A DNA stretch of 64,000 nt from Anaerolineales bacterium (lineage in GTDB: Bacteria > Chloroflexota > Anaerolineae > Anaerolineales > UBA11579), in contig CP075526.1 in assembly GCA_025808555.1 (NCBI GenBank), positions 2,098,712 through 2,162,711 of the forward strand. Direction: 5' to 3'. The notes below the pieces were generated by a model. It did not search any database. It had not been told where the DNA came from and worked only from the letters and a program-made list of their open reading frames with translations. Shown here piece after piece: positions 61,614 through 64,000 of the stretch (position 1 is its first letter; each line of letters begins with the position of its first letter). The position numbers and the translations under genes were made by a program.

Positions 61614-62879
61614 ATGGCGAACATTATCCAGGCTGTACGCGGCACACAAGACTACTACCCGGAAGACATGGCGGTACGCTCCTGGCTGTACGCCAAGATG
61701 CGTCAGGTCTCTGAATCTTTCGGGTATCAGGAGTATGACGGCCCGTTCCTTGAGCGTTTTGAGCTGTACGCGGCAAAGTCTGGCGCTGAGCTGGTTGAGA
61801 AGCAGTCTTACGTTTTCGAGGACCGCGGCGGCGAACGCATCACCCTGCGCCCGGAATTGACGCCAACCTTGGCGCGCATGGTAGCCACGCGTCAGCGCCA
61901 GCTTACCTACCCGCTGCGCTGGTGGTCTTTTGGCCCGTTCTGGCGATACGAGAAGCCTCAGAAAGGGCGCACGCGCGAGTTCTTCCAGTGGAACATCGAC
62001 ATGGTGGGCGAAGACTCGCCCGAAGCCGATGCCGAACTGGCCACGATCGCAGCTACGTTCCTGAAGGCGATCGGGCTCAACGCCAATGAGACGCAGATCC
62101 TGGTCAATAATCGTCAGCTCATGCAGGCCGAGCTTGAAGCCCTGGGGATTGCCGGGGACCTGCGCAGCGAAGTCTTTGGCCTGATCGACCGTAAGGACAA
62201 GCTGAGTGCCGAAGCCTGGCAGGAGCGCGGCAAAGAGCTGGGCTTGGATGCGGCCCAGATGTTGGGCTTAGAGAAGCTGCTGGGGAATCTGGAGCTTTGG
62301 CAAAAGTCCGAATCAATGCAGCGTTTCTTCAAGGCTGTAGAAGCGCAGGGTGCGGCTGACTATGTGCGCTACGCGCCTCATATTATTCGCGGGTTGGACT
62401 ATTACACCGGCACAGTCTTCGAAGCCTGGGATACCGCCGGCGAGTTCCGCGCCATCTTCGGCGGCGGACGCTATAACGATCTGGTGAATGCCGTAGGCGG
62501 TGACCCGGTGCCGGCGGTTGGCTTTGCTGTGGGCAATGTGGTCATCAGCCTGCTGTTGCAGGCGCTAGGCCACGCGCCGGATGTCAGCGGGCGGGCGCCG
62601 ATTTATGTCACCGTGTTCGACGCGGATGGACTGGCAGCCTCCCTGACATTGGCGAGTGAGCTGCGTGCCGCCGGACTCAAGGTGACGAGCCACCTGCAGG
62701 CTGACAAGTTGCAAAAGCAGTTCAAGCAGGCTGACCGCAGCGGGGCGCGGGTGGTGCTGGTGCTTGGCCCAGACGAGCTTGCACAGAAAACTGTAAGCGT
62801 AAAAGACTTGCTGACTGGTGACCAGCGCAGTATGGCTCGTGCTGACCTGGCGGCTGAGCTGGGCAAGTTGCTGGCCTAG
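61614..62879 (+). CDS. hisS: Histidyl-tRNA synthetase
   Basis: This 421-residue class II synthetase charges tRNA-His, whose gene lies 41 bases downstream. IQAVRGTQDYYPEDM, TLRPELTPTLARMVAT, FWRYEKPQKGRTREFFQWN (motif 2), GLDYYTGTVFEAWD and GGRYNDLV with PAVGFAVG (motif 3) are complete, and the anticodon-binding domain follows (about 330-421). I chose ATG 61614 by the conserved N-terminus and the nearby -10; an upstream in-frame extension is not supported. Confidence 0.96.
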   Translation: MANIIQAVRGTQDYYPEDMAVRSWLYAKMRQVSESFGYQEYDGPFLERFELYAAKSGAELVEKQSYVFEDRGGERITLRPELTPTLARMVATRQRQLTYPLRWWSFGPFWRYEKPQKGRTREFFQWNIDMVGEDSPEADAELATIAATFLKAIGLNANETQILVNNRQLMQAELEALGIAGDLRSEVFGLIDRKDKLSAEAWQERGKELGLDAAQMLGLEKLLGNLELWQKSESMQRFFKAVEAQGAADYVRYAPHIIRGLDYYTGTVFEAWDTAGEFRAIFGGGRYNDLVNAVGGDPVPAVGFAVGNVVISLLLQALGHAPDVSGRAPIYVTVFDADGLAASLTLASELRAAGLKVTSHLQADKLQKQFKQADRSGARVVLVLGPDELAQKTVSVKDLLTGDQRSMARADLAAELGKLLA

Positions 62880-62920
62880 CCCGCAAACCAACAGTCTCCA
62901 TGATAAAATAGCGTCTTCTT

Positions 62921-62994
62921 GGTGGATGTAGCTCAATCGGCAGAGCACCGCATTGTGGATGCGGTGGTTGCGGGTTCAACTCCCGTCATCCACC
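62921..62994 (+). tRNA. tRNA-His (anticodon GTG)
   Basis: The cloverleaf is complete: extra G(-1) at 62921, acceptor GTGGATG with CATCCAC, D stem GCTC/GAGC, anticodon stem CCGCA/TGCGG with loop TTGTGGA, T stem GCGGG/CCCGT with loop TTCAACT, and C73 at 62994. G(-1) opposite C73 is the tRNA-His identity mark. CCA is not encoded. Confidence 0.97.
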
Positions 62995-63003
62995 CTGGCG
63001 AAA

Positions 63004-63029
63004 ACAAATCGGCCCCTAGGCCGATTTGT
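63004..63029. terminator. Hairpin after tRNA-His
   Basis: ACAAATCGGCC (63004-63014), loop CCTA and GGCCGATTTGT (63019-63029). There is only a weak T-rich run, but it lies between convergent units. Confidence 0.7.
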
Positions 63030-63037
63030 GATTTAAG

Positions 63038-63733
63038 CTAGGAAAGGCTGCGTGGCGCTAACAGCAGCGCCTGGCCTTGCTTGCCTACGTTCTCCAACGC
63101 GCCCATTTTGCGCATGCAGTAGCTGAGCCGCGTGCTTTGCCATATCGGAATGCCCATGGCTTGCGCCATCTGCTTGTGTGTAAATGGGCTTTGCAGCTCG
63201 CGTGGCAGCAGGCGCAGGTAGTCCTTCAAGTTGCGGAAGCGATGGCTGCCAGTGACCTCAAGTAAGCGGCGGTCTGCAATGCTCCAGTGCTTGCGCCGCC
63301 AGCTGCCAGCGCCATCATCCTGCCAGATCTCCTCCTGCTGCGTAAATACCGCCATGCAAGAGAAGTTAGGGTGCGCCGCCAAGTGGGGGATATACAGCAG
63401 CTCATCAAACAAATTTTCAATGCGCCCATGCTTGGGCGATTTACGGCGGCTGAGTTGTTTGCCGCGCTTGTTCTTGCGCACGATCCATTTGTCCTGAGCA
63501 ATTGGGTGCACTAGCACTACTTTGTGATTCTCCAGCAGGCGGCCGAGCTTGGTCTTGAGCGCGCTAAAGTTGGCGGTCTGGATCTCGATGAGGAGGCTGC
63601 CACGCACAATGTCGATCTGGTAGCCGTCCACGCGCTGCTCAAATGCGTCGCCCGGCTTCGCCAACCAGCGTTTCAGCCCCGCGTGCAAGCTTTGCTCGGT
63701 CAGGGTGCCAATGTGCGTGCCGGGCTGCATCAT
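63038..63733 (-). CDS. PD-(D/E)XK-nuclease-like protein (DUF8091-like)
   Basis: This 231-residue protein has VDGYQIDIVRGSLLIEIQT, a D-x8-E-x-Q arrangement like the core of PD-(D/E)XK nucleases, with an early Glu in LTEQSLHAGLKRW. Next come LVHPIAQDKWIVRKNKRGK and SRRKSPKHGRIENLFDELL. A C-terminal winged-helix-like region (FTHKQMAQAMGIPIWQSTRL, then CMRKMGAL) could bind DNA. The nuclease idea is inference; Gln replaces the usual Lys. It overlaps the dinB stop by ATGA, so it is likely to work with DNA-damage bypass. Confidence 0.7.
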   Translation of the reverse strand: MMQPGTHIGTLTEQSLHAGLKRWLAKPGDAFEQRVDGYQIDIVRGSLLIEIQTANFSALKTKLGRLLENHKVVLVHPIAQDKWIVRKNKRGKQLSRRKSPKHGRIENLFDELLYIPHLAAHPNFSCMAVFTQQEEIWQDDGAGSWRRKHWSIADRRLLEVTGSHRFRNLKDYLRLLPRELQSPFTHKQMAQAMGIPIWQSTRLSYCMRKMGALENVGKQGQALLLAPRSLS

Positions 63734-64000
63734 TGGCGCTCGCCCTTCTCTTTCCTCAGGCCGCTGGCGGCCACCAGGCTGCCAGCCCCAAAGCGGTCCT
63801 GCAGGCTCTTGAGGGCAGTGTCCAGGCGCTCTTGTTTTTCAAACTCTTTCGGGTTCCAGTCCCATAGTTTGGGCTGAAAGCTGGGCGGAGTGAGATTGCT
63901 GGCACGCACACCCAGCAGCCTGACTTTGCGGCCTCTCCAGTGGGCGGCCCAAAGCTTGCGGGCGGCTTCTTCGATAAGCTTGGCATCCGAGGTTGGGTCA
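63730..64000 (-). CDS. dinB: DNA polymerase IV (DinB family), C-terminal part
   Basis: The final 89 codons are in the window. RKLWAAHWRGRKVRLLGVRA and then RLDTALKSLQDRFGAGSLVA are the little-finger domain and the C-terminal block of Y-family polymerases. The catalytic palm lies outside the window, so activity cannot be checked. It is translationally coupled to the nuclease-like gene downstream. Confidence 0.8.
   Translation of the reverse strand, partial: DPTSDAKLIEEAARKLWAAHWRGRKVRLLGVRASNLTPPSFQPKLWDWNPKEFEKQERLDTALKSLQDRFGAGSLVAASGLRKEKGERQ

Overview
The window is 64 kb of a mostly GC-rich bacterial chromosome with dense genes, many 4-bp ATGA or TGATG overlaps and many strong intrinsic terminators. 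Gene content fits a Chloroflexota genome, probably Anaerolineae-like: VanW-type and SH3b envelope proteins, many TPR and zinc-ribbon proteins, an RsmD with an APPQY active-site block, an F420/LLM-type oxidoreductase and Ku/LigD repair. No rRNA, CRISPR array, integrase or transposase was seen. The taxonomy is inference.

Layout. 1-476 is the start of a VanW-like envelope protein. 506-2601 is an AT-rich accessory operon of four small winged-helix-type proteins behind a perfect TTGACA-17-TATAAT promoter and an AGGAGG ribosome site. 3015-9277 is housekeeping: acyl-CoA thioesterase, rsmD, zinc ribbon, SH3b protein, IscA/ErpA with a metal-binding tail, hutH, smpB. 9293-17835 is a three-gene operon (small membrane protein, 1707-aa TPR protein, 1022-aa TPR/caspase-like peptidase). 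rplY follows, with a strong promoter and a highly structured leader. 18809-20301 holds a peptidase E homologue and a DUF5996 protein.

20522-31335 is a pentose-phosphate region: tkt, an orphan DNA methyltransferase, tal, a Cys-rich FGE-like lipoprotein, enoyl-CoA hydratase, DUF1801, gnd, zwf. 31332-35972 is a tRNA thiolation/modification operon on the minus strand (cysteine desulfurase, mnmA, small membrane protein, trmI, zinc-ribbon protein, CoA-type Nudix). A GT39-like membrane protein, phosphohexomutase, tatD, polyprenyl synthase, a haem-oxygenase-fold protein, a CBS protein and a SulP transporter follow. 44518-49956 is a mix of small conserved proteins, a lipoprotein, an LLM oxidoreductase and an HDAC-family deacetylase. 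The deacetylase is divergent from ku-ligD (NHEJ). The right end has a sucrase/ferredoxin-like protein, ALDH7-type dehydrogenase, glk, rpoD, cytochrome P450, xthA, hisS with tRNA-His, a nuclease-like protein and the end of dinB.

Genome-wide signal. About a dozen genes have a TATAAT-like hexamer only 5-9 bases before the start codon and no Shine-Dalgarno, which predicts leaderless mRNAs. Others have classical SD leaders. Best candidates for something undescribed are the four-gene winged-helix operon, the TPR/caspase-like operon, the 14-fold C-x12-C repeat lipoprotein and the rplY leader RNA.
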